Source: Caldifarciminota bacterium (lineage in GTDB: Bacteria > Hydrothermota > Tepidihabitantia > Tepidihabitantales > Tepidihabitantaceae). From it: a DNA stretch of 8,714 bases. The notes beneath the pieces were generated by a model. That model was not told the origin of the DNA. It made no database searches and saw only the letters and a program-made list of their open reading frames with translations. The stretch covers positions 1 to 8,714 of the forward strand of contig DSBX01000204.1 of the NCBI GenBank assembly GCA_011049385.1. The letters run 5' to 3'. A program made the position numbers and the translations under genes. Positions 1-6,397 of the stretch are shown here, piece after piece. The number at the start of each line of letters is the position of its first letter. Position 1 is the first letter of the stretch.

Positions 1-3000
1 ATGGACGGGCGCGACTATTCGGGCGGGTTCCGCACCCGGCGGGCCGACGGCAGTCCGGCTACGCTTCACGTCTATGCGACCGCGGGGTATGCGGCCGGCA
101 AGCAGGGCAAGCGCATCGCCGGGGTGGTCTTCGTCGCCCGGGACGTGACCAACGCGGTCGAGGTCGAGCAGGCGGCGCGGGTCAAGGAAGAGCAGTTCCG
201 GGCGGTGCTGGCGCTGACCGCGGACGCAGTGCTCCTGCTCGATGAGCGGGGCAAGGTACTCAAGGCCAATCGCGCGATGGCCGAACTGGTCGGCAAGGAC
301 GAAAACGAACTGCTGGAGATGACGCTTTCATCCTTGGTCACGCCCGGGGTTATCGAGCAGGTGACCGAAGGATTCGCGCGGCTCTGGCGCACCGGCGCGG
401 CCGAGTTCGCGGCCGAGTTCGTCGGTATGGCCGGGAGCCCGGCGCAGGTCGAGTTCCGGGCGACGGTGCTGAATCTGTACGGCCAGCGGGTCGCGCTGGC
501 GGTCGGCCGCCGGCAGACCGCCGAGGAAGAACGCTCGCGCGAGGCCGCGGCGGAGCACAAGTACGAGCGGATGTTCGCCGCGGTCCGCGATGCGGTGTTC
601 CTGCACCGGGCCGACGGGCCGATACTCGACGCCAACGAGGGTGCGGTGGGGATGTTCGGGATGCCGCGTCAGAAGCTGATCGGCCGCAGTATCGAGAAGC
701 TCCTGCCTCCGGCGTCGCGAACCTGGCTGGCGCGGCTCCAGCGGGTAATCCTGAGCAGTGGCGAGTTCCACGGCGAGGGAATCGGTCTCCGGCACGACCA
801 TACCGAGTTCCCGATGGAGCTTTCCAGCTCGCTGGTCGAACTCGACGGCGAGAAGCTGGTCATTACCGTCGCCCGCGATATTTCCGAACGGCGCCGCGCC
901 GAAGCGGCGGTGCGGTCGTCGGAGCACCTGCATCGGACGACCCTGGCCGCGATGAGCGACCCGGCCCACGTCGTTGACCGGGATTACCGGATCGTGCTGG
1001 TCAACGAGGCGTATCGAAGCTGGTGTCGGGGATTGGGCGCAGGCGAGAAAGTCGCGGGGGGGAACCTCTTCGAGACACATCCGTTCCTGGGCGACCGGGT
1101 GCGCGAGGAGTATGAACGGGTATTCGCCACCGGTCGTCCGCTCCGAACCGAGGAGACGACCATTCTTCGGGGCCGCCGGATCGAGACAGAGACCCAGAAA
1201 CTACCGGTAGTTGAAGATGGGGTGGTCAGCAGAGTCCTGACCGTCATGAGAGATGTTACCGACCGGAAGCGCCACGAGGAGATACTCAGGCGACTGGCGG
1301 ATACGGCAACCGGGTTCGTCGAACTGCCGGTCGGGGCCGACCTGTACCTCTACGCCGCCGAGCGGCTGGCCGAACTCCTGCCGGGCGCGGTTTTCGCGGT
1401 CTGTGAGTACGACGAGGAGAAAGCGACGCTGACGGTGCGCCGGCTCGTCGGGCTGACCGAAGCGGAGCTGGCCGCGGTCGTGGCCGCGCTCGGCGCTTCG
1501 CCCGAAGGAATGGTGCTGGAGGACGTCCCGCCGGATGTGCACGAGGTGCTGATGAACGGGTCGCCCCGGGAAGTGGCCGGCGGCCTGCACGAGGCGATGC
1601 TCGGGCGCGTACCGGAACCGGCCTGCCGGGAGCTGGAGCGCGGGCTCGGGATCGAGAAGGCGGTTTCCATCGGCCTGCGCCGGGAGAGCCGGCTCTACGG
1701 CAACGCCACTTTCTACCTGCGCAAGGGCCAGCGGCTCGACCCGGGGCTGGTCGAAACCTTCATCGGCCAGTGGGCGATTGCGCTCGAACGGCAGGAAGCG
1801 GAACTGGCGCTGGCCGAAAGCGAAGAACGGTATTCCTCGCTCTTCGCCGGGGCGCCGGTCGGAATCTACCGGACCACGCCGGCCGGCCGGGTGCTGATGG
1901 CCAACCCGGCACTGGTCCGGATGCTGGGGTACGAGAGCTTCGAGGAGATGGCCCGGCTGGACCTCGAACAGGCCGCGTTCCAGCCCGGTTACGATCGGGC
2001 CGAGTTCAAGCGGCGGATGGAGAACGACGGAGAAGTCGTTGGACTGGAGTCAACCTGGACCCGGGCCGACGGGGGCAAGCTGTATATCCGCGAGAACGCC
2101 CGGGCGGTGCGCGGGCCGGACGGAAGCATCCAGTACTACGAGGGTACGGTCGAAGACTTGACCGAGCGGCACCGGGCCGAGGAGCGGGAGCGGGCCGAGC
2201 GGGAGCGGGCCGAGACCTACCTCGATATCGCCGGGGTCATCATCGTTGCGCTGGACGAGCAGGGCCGGGTGGCGCTCGTCAACCGGCGGGGTTGCGAGGT
2301 GCTGGGCACGACCGAGGACGACGCGCTGGGCAGTGACTGGGTGGAACGGTTCGTGCCCGCGGCCGACCGCAAGAAGACGCGGGCGACTTTCGCGGCGCTG
2401 ATGCGGGGCGAGGTCGAGCCGGCCGAAGAGTTCGAGAACCTGGTCCTTTCCGCCTCCGGCGAAGAGAGGCTGGTGCACTGGCACAACGTCCTGCTTCGGG
2501 ACCCGGAGGGGAACATTACCGGCATGCTCAGTTCCGGCGAGGATGTGACCGAACGCCGGGCCGCGGAAAATGCCCTGCGGGAGCTCCGCGACAACGCCCC
2601 GGTCGGGCTGTTCCGGACCACAGCCGACGGAAGGTTCCTCTCGGCCAACCCGGCCGCGGTGCGTATCGCGGGTTACGAGAACGAGAAAGAGATGCTCAAT
2701 GCGCCGGTGGTCTCGATGTACGCGGACCCGGCCCAGCGGGACGAAATGCGGGCGCTGTTGGCCCGGGAGGGGTCGGTAACCAACTATGAGATACGCTCCC
2801 GGCGTCCGGACGGCAGCATCTTTTTCGCCCTCTTCGATATTCGGATGGTGCCCGGCCCGGACGGAAAGCCGTGCTATTTCGACGGCGCGGTGCGCGACAT
2901 CACCGCCCAGAAGGCGGCCGAGCAGGCCCGGCGGGAGAGCGAGGAGCAACTCGAGGCGATGCTCGAAACATCGCCCGACGGCATCGCGGTGCACCAGGAA

Positions 3001-3678
3001 GGCAGGGTGGTGATGATGAACCCGGCCGGGGTGCGGATGCTGGGGTACGACGACCCGGCCGAGGTGGTCGGGAAGTCGGTACCGGACTTCCTGCACCCGG
3101 ATGAGAAGGACGAGGTGCTGGCCCGGATGCGGCGCATCATCGAGACCGGCCCGACCGGCACCGCGGCGACGGCCCGGTTCCGCCGCCGCGATGGGAGCTA
3201 TGTGCCGCTGGAGGTGGCGAACGCGCGGCTGGATTGGAAGGGCAGGCCGGCCATCCAGGTCGTGTTCCGCGACATCACCGCCCGTCTTGAGTCACAGTGG
3301 GCGCTGGCGGAGTCCGAGCAACGCTACCGAAACGTGGTCGAGCGGGCGCTGGACGGCATCGTCATCATCAAGGAAGGCCGGATTGTCTACCTCAATCCTC
3401 AACTCGCCGCAATGGCCGGGCTGACGGTGGAAGAATGTCTGGGCCGGCCATTCGCCGATTTTCTGCACCCGGACGAGCGCGAGAAGGTAGCCGAGCGCTA
3501 CCGCTGCCGGATGTCGGGCGAGGCGGTGCCGGAGAACTACGAGACTGTGCTCCTGCACCGCGACGGCCGCCCGGTGCGGGTCGAACTCAAGGCCGGGGGC
3601 ATCGAACACGAGGGTGGGCCGGCCGACCTCGTCTTCGTCCGGGATATCACCCCGCGTCACCGGGCCGAGAGCGACTGA
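1..3678 (+). CDS. Multi-PAS/GAF sensor protein, 5' partial, no output domain
   Basis: The reading frame is open from the first base and ends at TGA 3676-3678. Its first residues are already the second half of a PAS fold, ending in a V-A-R-D-V-T motif near residues 46-51, so the true start lies left of the window and the ATG at base 1 is probably an internal Met. Visible domains are a partial PAS (about 1-55), PAS at about 60-180, 187-305 and 308-428, a GAF-like domain at 435-598, then PAS at 608-730, 738-858, 860-978, 980-1100 and 1106-1222. Each PAS closes with the usual R-D-I/V-T or E-D-L/V-T motif followed by an E/R/A-rich helical linker. PAS and GAF domains bind small ligands or cofactors and pass signals along coiled coils. 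No histidine kinase, GGDEF, EAL or helix-turn-helix domain follows, and no transmembrane segment is visible here. Any output must be upstream or on a partner. The ligand cannot be told from sequence. Confidence 0.9.
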   Translation: MDGRDYSGGFRTRRADGSPATLHVYATAGYAAGKQGKRIAGVVFVARDVTNAVEVEQAARVKEEQFRAVLALTADAVLLLDERGKVLKANRAMAELVGKDENELLEMTLSSLVTPGVIEQVTEGFARLWRTGAAEFAAEFVGMAGSPAQVEFRATVLNLYGQRVALAVGRRQTAEEERSREAAAEHKYERMFAAVRDAVFLHRADGPILDANEGAVGMFGMPRQKLIGRSIEKLLPPASRTWLARLQRVILSSGEFHGEGIGLRHDHTEFPMELSSSLVELDGEKLVITVARDISERRRAEAAVRSSEHLHRTTLAAMSDPAHVVDRDYRIVLVNEAYRSWCRGLGAGEKVAGGNLFETHPFLGDRVREEYERVFATGRPLRTEETTILRGRRIETETQKLPVVEDGVVSRVLTVMRDVTDRKRHEEILRRLADTATGFVELPVGADLYLYAAERLAELLPGAVFAVCEYDEEKATLTVRRLVGLTEAELAAVVAALGASPEGMVLEDVPPDVHEVLMNGSPREVAGGLHEAMLGRVPEPACRELERGLGIEKAVSIGLRRESRLYGNATFYLRKGQRLDPGLVETFIGQWAIALERQEAELALAESEERYSSLFAGAPVGIYRTTPAGRVLMANPALVRMLGYESFEEMARLDLEQAAFQPGYDRAEFKRRMENDGEVVGLESTWTRADGGKLYIRENARAVRGPDGSIQYYEGTVEDLTERHRAEERERAERERAETYLDIAGVIIVALDEQGRVALVNRRGCEVLGTTEDDALGSDWVERFVPAADRKKTRATFAALMRGEVEPAEEFENLVLSASGEERLVHWHNVLLRDPEGNITGMLSSGEDVTERRAAENALRELRDNAPVGLFRTTADGRFLSANPAAVRIAGYENEKEMLNAPVVSMYADPAQRDEMRALLAREGSVTNYEIRSRRPDGSIFFALFDIRMVPGPDGKPCYFDGAVRDITAQKAAEQARRESEEQLEAMLETSPDGIAVHQEGRVVMMNPAGVRMLGYDDPAEVVGKSVPDFLHPDEKDEVLARMRRIIETGPTGTAATARFRRRDGSYVPLEVANARLDWKGRPAIQVVFRDITARLESQWALAESEQRYRNVVERALDGIVIIKEGRIVYLNPQLAAMAGLTVEECLGRPFADFLHPDEREKVAERYRCRMSGEAVPENYETVLLHRDGRPVRVELKAGGIEHEGGPADLVFVRDITPRHRAESD
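2182..2211 (+). repeat. In-frame 15-bp tandem duplication in PAS linker
   Basis: Two perfect copies of GAGCGGGAGCGGGCC lie head to tail (2182-2196 and 2197-2211). They encode ERERA twice, residues 728-737, in the charged helical linker between two PAS domains. Fifteen bases add five residues, which changes the length and heptad phase of a signalling helix. Replication slippage in a GC-rich repeat is the likely origin. Confidence 0.85.
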
Positions 3679-3725
3679 CACCGCCGGGCCCGTTCCGTCC
3701 CAATCCCACAGGCTTTGCCCCAAGC

Positions 3726-3754
3726 TTGACGCCGGCCGCGCCCGTCCCTACAAT
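3726..3754 (+). promoter_or_regulatory. Sigma-70-type promoter of the parvulin gene
   Basis: TTGACG at 3726-3731 and TACAAT at 3749-3754 are separated by 17 bases, each matching five of six consensus positions. Only eight bases lie between the -10 box and the ATG at 3763. Transcription would therefore start at or within a base or two of the start codon, giving a leaderless mRNA. The box form matches the three other promoters in this window. Confidence 0.75.
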
Positions 3755-3762
3755 AGGTAGTT

Positions 3763-5541
3763 ATGCTGTCAAATATGCGCAAGCGCGTTCGAATCATCAT
3801 GATTGTCGTGGCGGTCGCGTTCGTCGCCGGCTTCCTGCTCGGCGAGCTCTGGAGTGTGCTCCGAAGCCGGGGCGAAACCCGCGACCCCCGCACCCGCGGC
3901 ATTCTGGCCCGGGTCGGCGACCACAACGTGACCGCGGAGGAGATGCGCGGCGCAATTGCCTATACCACCGAGCGTTACCGGCAGGAGAACAGCCTCCGGG
4001 ACCTCTCGACGCAGGACTACGAGGCCATCGAGAACCGGGCCTGGCAGTGGCTCGTGAGCGAACTCACCTGGCGGAAGCTGTTCGACAAGACCGGCGTTAC
4101 CGCCACCTACGACGAGGTCCTCGAGATAATGCGGTCCAATCCGCCCGAGGAACTGCTCCAGGACCCTTCGCTCCGGGACAGCGCGGGTGAGTTCAACCAC
4201 CAGCTCTACATCCAGGCGATGGAGAGCGAGCAGAACCGCGCCTACTTCTCGCGCTACTTCCAGGAACTGGCCGAGATGTTGCCCAAAGAGAAACTGCGCA
4301 TAGATATGAGCAACAGCTTCCGGGTGACCTCGGGCGATCTTGAGCACTACCGCCGCACCGAGGGCGAGCGGGTCGCGGTCACCGCGCTCTTCCTCGGGCC
4401 GCAGGCGCTTGAGTCCCCGGTCGAGCCGACCGACGAAGAGGCGAAGAAGTACTTCAACGCCAACCCGGATGAGTTCAAGCCCCGGGCGATGCGGCACCTC
4501 GCCTACATCCACTTTCCCCTGCGCCTGAGCGAGACCGATTCGGCCGATGCCGCGGCCGGCGCCGAGCGGGCCCGGGTCCAGCTCGAAGGCGGGGAGAGCT
4601 TCAACCTGACGATGCTCGACTTCACCGACCTCGTGCCCGACACGGTCGGCGGCTACGTTCCGCGCGAGCGGCTTGACCCCGAGACCGACTCGGTCGTTTC
4701 CGCGCTCAAGCCCGGCGAGTATTCGGACCCGTACCTGACGCCCTACGGCTGGCAGATAATCGCGCTCGACAGCCTCAGCGCCGACTCGGTTGCACTACGG
4801 CGCATCCTGATGCGGGTGAAGATGAGCCCGGGTACCGCGGGCGACGTCCGGGACGGAGTCGCCGCCTTCCTCGACCTGGCCGGCACGGTCGGGTTCGAGG
4901 AACTGGCCGCCGAGCGCGGCCTGCGCGTGGACCAACTCCGGCCCCTGGTCGGCGACGAGCCGGAAGTCACCGGGTTGGACATCGTCAACCCGTCTGCGGT
5001 CGTGAACTGGGCGCTCCGGGCGAAGCCGGGCGAGGTGATGCCGACCGCGGCGCGCGGGCCGGGCGGGTACTATGTTTTCCAACTGGTCGAGCACCAGGCC
5101 GCGACCCTGCCCGAGTTCGAGGAAGTCAAGCGGCAGGCGGCGTGGCGGGTGAAGCAACAGCGCGAGCGCGAACTCTGGACCGCCCGGGCGCGCGAAGTGC
5201 TGGACGGGATTCGCGCCGGCCGGCCGCTCGAAGAATTCGCCGGCGAAGAGACCGGTATCGAGCTGATAACCGAAGAGTATCAGAACATCACCGACAGCCG
5301 CCGCCGGCGCGGCGCGGAGTTCGCCGGTGCGGTCAAGGCTCTCGACCCGGGACAGGTCTCGGGCGTGGTCGCGACCAACTGGGGCGCGTTCATAATCCGC
5401 GTGGACCGGCGGGAGCCGGTGCCCGGGTTCGCGGCGGACCAGAGAGTCCAGGAAATGTACCAGCAGACCAGCCAGCAGGTGGTCCGGGAAATGCTCGAAC
5501 CGCCGGCGATCGAAGACTATCGCGACCCGCTCTACTACTAG
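3763..5541 (+). CDS. Membrane-anchored PpiD/SurA-like peptidyl-prolyl isomerase
   Basis: This 592-residue protein starts with a short basic stretch (R6, K7, R8, R10) and one hydrophobic segment at about 11-27, followed by a long soluble part. That is the layout of PpiD-type foldases, anchored in the inner membrane with the body outside the cytoplasm. Residues 47-200 resemble the helical SurA/PpiD N-terminal chaperone region. Residues 221-340 form a parvulin domain, with YIHFPL near 252, a GGYVPRERL turn at 296-304 and YGWQII at 328-333. A second, degenerate copy follows at about 343-444 and lacks the histidine and the Gly-Gly turn; another parvulin-like end is at 520-547. Parvulins catalyse cis-trans isomerisation of prolyl bonds and assist folding of exported proteins. 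ATG 3763 is chosen because it follows the promoter; ATG 3775 (Met5) is possible, and neither has a good Shine-Dalgarno site. The gene is 84 bases from the PAS gene and has its own promoter. Family is sure; PpiD versus SurA orthology is not. Confidence 0.87.
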   Translation: MLSNMRKRVRIIMIVVAVAFVAGFLLGELWSVLRSRGETRDPRTRGILARVGDHNVTAEEMRGAIAYTTERYRQENSLRDLSTQDYEAIENRAWQWLVSELTWRKLFDKTGVTATYDEVLEIMRSNPPEELLQDPSLRDSAGEFNHQLYIQAMESEQNRAYFSRYFQELAEMLPKEKLRIDMSNSFRVTSGDLEHYRRTEGERVAVTALFLGPQALESPVEPTDEEAKKYFNANPDEFKPRAMRHLAYIHFPLRLSETDSADAAAGAERARVQLEGGESFNLTMLDFTDLVPDTVGGYVPRERLDPETDSVVSALKPGEYSDPYLTPYGWQIIALDSLSADSVALRRILMRVKMSPGTAGDVRDGVAAFLDLAGTVGFEELAAERGLRVDQLRPLVGDEPEVTGLDIVNPSAVVNWALRAKPGEVMPTAARGPGGYYVFQLVEHQAATLPEFEEVKRQAAWRVKQQRERELWTARAREVLDGIRAGRPLEEFAGEETGIELITEEYQNITDSRRRRGAEFAGAVKALDPGQVSGVVATNWGAFIIRVDRREPVPGFAADQRVQEMYQQTSQQVVREMLEPPAIEDYRDPLYY

Positions 5542-5557
5542 CCGCGGGCAAGGGTGA

Positions 5558-5585
5558 TTGACAACCGAGCCTGCCGCGGTAGATT
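5558..5585 (+). promoter_or_regulatory. Promoter of the Glu-Gly-Cys tRNA cluster
   Basis: A perfect TTGACA box at 5558-5563 is followed after 16 bases by TAGATT at 5580-5585, 14 bases before the tRNA-Glu gene. The strong -35 box suits a stable-RNA promoter. The downstream sequence up to the tRNA is GC-rich (AGCGGGGAG), as is common in discriminator regions of tRNA promoters under stringent control; that regulation is inferred. Confidence 0.75.
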
Positions 5586-5599
5586 TAGCGGGGAGTGAT

Positions 5600-5672
5600 G
5601 GCCCCATCGTCTAGTGGCCCAGGACATCACTCTTTCAAGGTGAAGACACGGGTTCGATTCCCGTTGGGGCCG
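5600..5672 (+). tRNA. tRNA-Glu (anticodon TTC)
   Basis: The acceptor strands GGCCCCA (5600-5606) and TGGGGCC (5665-5671) pair fully, and the discriminator base is G5672. The anticodon arm is TCACT, loop CTTTCAA, GGTGA, with anticodon TTC at 5634-5636 reading GAA and GAG. The D-arm GTCT...GGAC and the T-loop TTCGATT are typical of bacterial tRNA-Glu. The gene has no encoded CCA, so the end must be added by a nucleotidyltransferase. It is the first gene of the cluster. Besides translation, Glu-tRNA can feed tetrapyrrole synthesis in bacteria that use the C5 pathway. Confidence 0.97.
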
Positions 5673-5678
5673 GATAAC

Positions 5679-5751
<73 letters not shown>

Positions 5752-5764
5752 CTCTTGTGACCAG

Positions 5765-5836
5765 GGCGGCATAGCCAAGCAGTAAGGCAGCGGTCTGCAA
5801 AACCGCTATACCCGGGTGCAAATCCCGGTGCCGCCT
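5765..5836 (+). tRNA. tRNA-Cys (anticodon GCA) with altered elbow
   Basis: The acceptor GGCGGCA (5765-5771) pairs with TGCCGCC (5829-5835); the discriminator is T5836, an identity base for cysteinyl-tRNA synthetase. The anticodon arm is GCGGT, loop CTGCAAA, ACCGC, with GCA at 5797-5799. The D-stem has the three-pair GCC/GGC form usual in tRNA-Cys. Two positions are odd: the D-loop has A5781 where G18 is expected, and the T-loop reads TGCAAAT (5817-5823), with G5818 where T55 is expected. G15-C48 and G19-C56 remain possible. No CCA is encoded. It lies 13 bases after tRNA-Gly and probably ends that transcript. All stems pair, so it looks functional despite the changes. Confidence 0.93.
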
Positions 5837-5870
5837 CTGCCTTGCCGGCCTGCCACCACCGAGCCCGGCT

Positions 5871-5899
5871 TTGACTTCCCCGGCCGCCGAACCTAGAAT
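5871..5899 (+). promoter_or_regulatory. Promoter of the Leu-Lys tRNA pair
   Basis: TTGACT at 5871-5876 and TAGAAT at 5894-5899 are 17 bases apart, each with five of six consensus matches. The tRNA-Leu gene begins 22 bases after the -10 box, so a short leader of about 15 bases is expected. The promoter separates this pair from the Glu-Gly-Cys cluster, although read-through is possible because I see no clear terminator after tRNA-Cys. Confidence 0.75.
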
Positions 5900-5921
5900 G
5901 GCTTGTCGTCGCGCTCGGAAT

Positions 5922-6007
5922 GCCGGGGTGGCGGAATTGGCAGACGCAGGGGACTTAAAATCCCCTGGCCCTTCCGGGCCGTGCCGGTTCGACCCCGGCC
6001 CCCGGCA
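5922..6007 (+). tRNA. tRNA-Leu (anticodon TAA), class II
   Basis: The acceptor GCCGGGG (5922-5928) pairs with CCCCGGC (6000-6006), and the discriminator is A6007, as LeuRS needs. The anticodon arm is GGGGA, loop CTTAAAA, TCCCC, with TAA at 5956-5958 reading UUA and UUG. A long variable arm with a GGCCC/GGGCC stem and TTCC loop makes it class II. The T-arm GCCGG, TTCGACC, CCGGC is canonical. No CCA is encoded. UUA and UUG are rare in the GC-rich genes around it, so this is a low-demand isoacceptor. Confidence 0.97.
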
Positions 6008-6023
6008 TCCGGAAGCGGCGGGC

Positions 6024-6096
6024 GGGCCGTTAGCTCAGTTGGCAGAGCACCTGATTTTTAATCCGGTGGCCGCAGGTTCGAATCCTGCACGGCCCA
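6024..6096 (+). tRNA. tRNA-Lys (anticodon TTT) with a stem mismatch
   Basis: The acceptor GGGCCGT (6024-6030) pairs with ACGGCCC (6089-6095), and the discriminator is A6096. The D-arm GCTC/GAGC and T-arm GCAGG, TTCGAAT, CCTGC are canonical. The anticodon arm is CCTGA, loop TTTTTAA, TCCGG, with TTT at 6057-6059 reading AAA and AAG. The middle pair of that stem, T29-C41 (6052 and 6064), does not form; most bacterial tRNA-Lys have T-A here. Loop position 32 is T rather than the common C. No CCA is encoded. It lies 16 bases after tRNA-Leu and shares its promoter. Confidence 0.95.
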
Positions 6097-6102
6097 TCAA
6101 AG

Positions 6103-6121
6103 CGCAGGATTCTCACCTGCG
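6103..6121 (+). repeat. Hairpin just after tRNA-Lys
   Basis: CGCAGG (6103-6108) and CCTGCG (6116-6121) form a six-pair stem with a seven-base loop, beginning six bases after the tRNA. The core stem GCAGG/CCTGC and the loop size are the same as in the T-arm of tRNA-Lys (6072-6088), though the loop differs. It could stop or stabilise the tRNA transcript and guide 3' processing, but no T-run follows, so it is not a standard terminator. Confidence 0.5.
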
Positions 6122-6145
6122 AACATCTCTCCAGCCGCAGGTAGA

Positions 6146-6193
6146 GGCGAGGACGCCTCCCTGCACTGCCCGTCAGAGGGTTGTGTCCTCGCC
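6146..6193. repeat. Nine-base inverted repeat with a competing hairpin
   Basis: GGCGAGGAC (6146-6154) is a perfect inverted match to GTCCTCGCC (6185-6193), 30 bases apart. The left arm can instead form a local hairpin: GAGGC (6144-6148) with GCCTC (6155-6159), extended by GCAG (6137-6140) with CTGC (6161-6164). The two folds exclude each other, as in attenuators or alternative terminators, but no T-tract or reading frame is linked to them. Function is unknown, and chance pairing in GC-rich DNA is possible. Confidence 0.5.
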
Positions 6194-6270
6194 GGCGCCG
6201 CAAGGCCTGAATCAGTAATCAGCAGGCCGCTCGCGGCGGTGTGAGAAAGTCGTCAAGAACGGATGCCGGG

Positions 6271-6298
6271 TTGACCCCCCGGAGGCGGGGGCTAGAAT
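6271..6298 (+). promoter_or_regulatory. Promoter of the secreted multidomain protein gene
   Basis: TTGACC at 6271-6276 and TAGAAT at 6293-6298 are 16 bases apart. The expected transcription start near 6305 leaves a leader of about 93 bases before the ATG at 6398. The leader can form a small hairpin, GCCCG (6336-6340) with CGGGC (6350-6354). No known riboswitch pattern is recognised. Confidence 0.72.
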
Positions 6299-6388
6299 TG
6301 ACCCGGTTACACCGAGAAAACCCAGTTCACCCTCAGCCCGGCGCAGGAACGGGCGAGGTTTGGCCGGGTGGCGGTGAGACAAACAACT

Positions 6389-6393
6389 GGAGG
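6389..6393 (+). promoter_or_regulatory. Shine-Dalgarno site fixing the start at 6398
   Basis: GGAGG lies four bases before ATG 6398, within AACTGGAGGCAAG. It supports this start over upstream in-frame GTG codons, and the peptide beginning here is a clean signal peptide. It is the only clear ribosome binding site in the window. Confidence 0.8.
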
Positions 6394-6397
6394 CAAG

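Larger units (their letters stand above)
6097..6270. other. Non-coding stretch after the tRNA genes
   Basis: Together with the promoter and leader to 6397, this makes a 301-base stretch without a gene. Between tRNA-Lys and the promoter I see no frame with a start, ribosome binding site and codon use like the neighbours. It contains a 7-base-loop hairpin and a 9-base inverted repeat, listed separately. It has no T-tract typical of an intrinsic terminator and no repeat of a tRNA 3' end that would mark an integration site. Confidence 0.6.

Noticed and set aside
2050..3096. A 348-codon minus-strand open frame within the PAS gene
   Set aside because: It is a low-complexity antisense shadow (rich in H, R, G, P and L) of clearly recognisable PAS domains on the plus strand.
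3679..3725. Intrinsic terminator after the PAS gene
   Set aside because: No stable GC stem followed by a T-run is present; only weak, short pairings are visible.
3297..4190. A 297-codon plus-strand frame bridging the PAS gene and the foldase gene
   Set aside because: It overlaps two well-supported genes in another frame and is rich in Arg, Gly and Pro with no domain. It also contains no kinase fragment, so it does not rescue a frameshifted sensor output.
5871..6218. A 115-codon plus-strand frame across tRNA-Leu and tRNA-Lys
   Set aside because: Most of its length is structured tRNA sequence. It has no credible ribosome binding site or protein domain.
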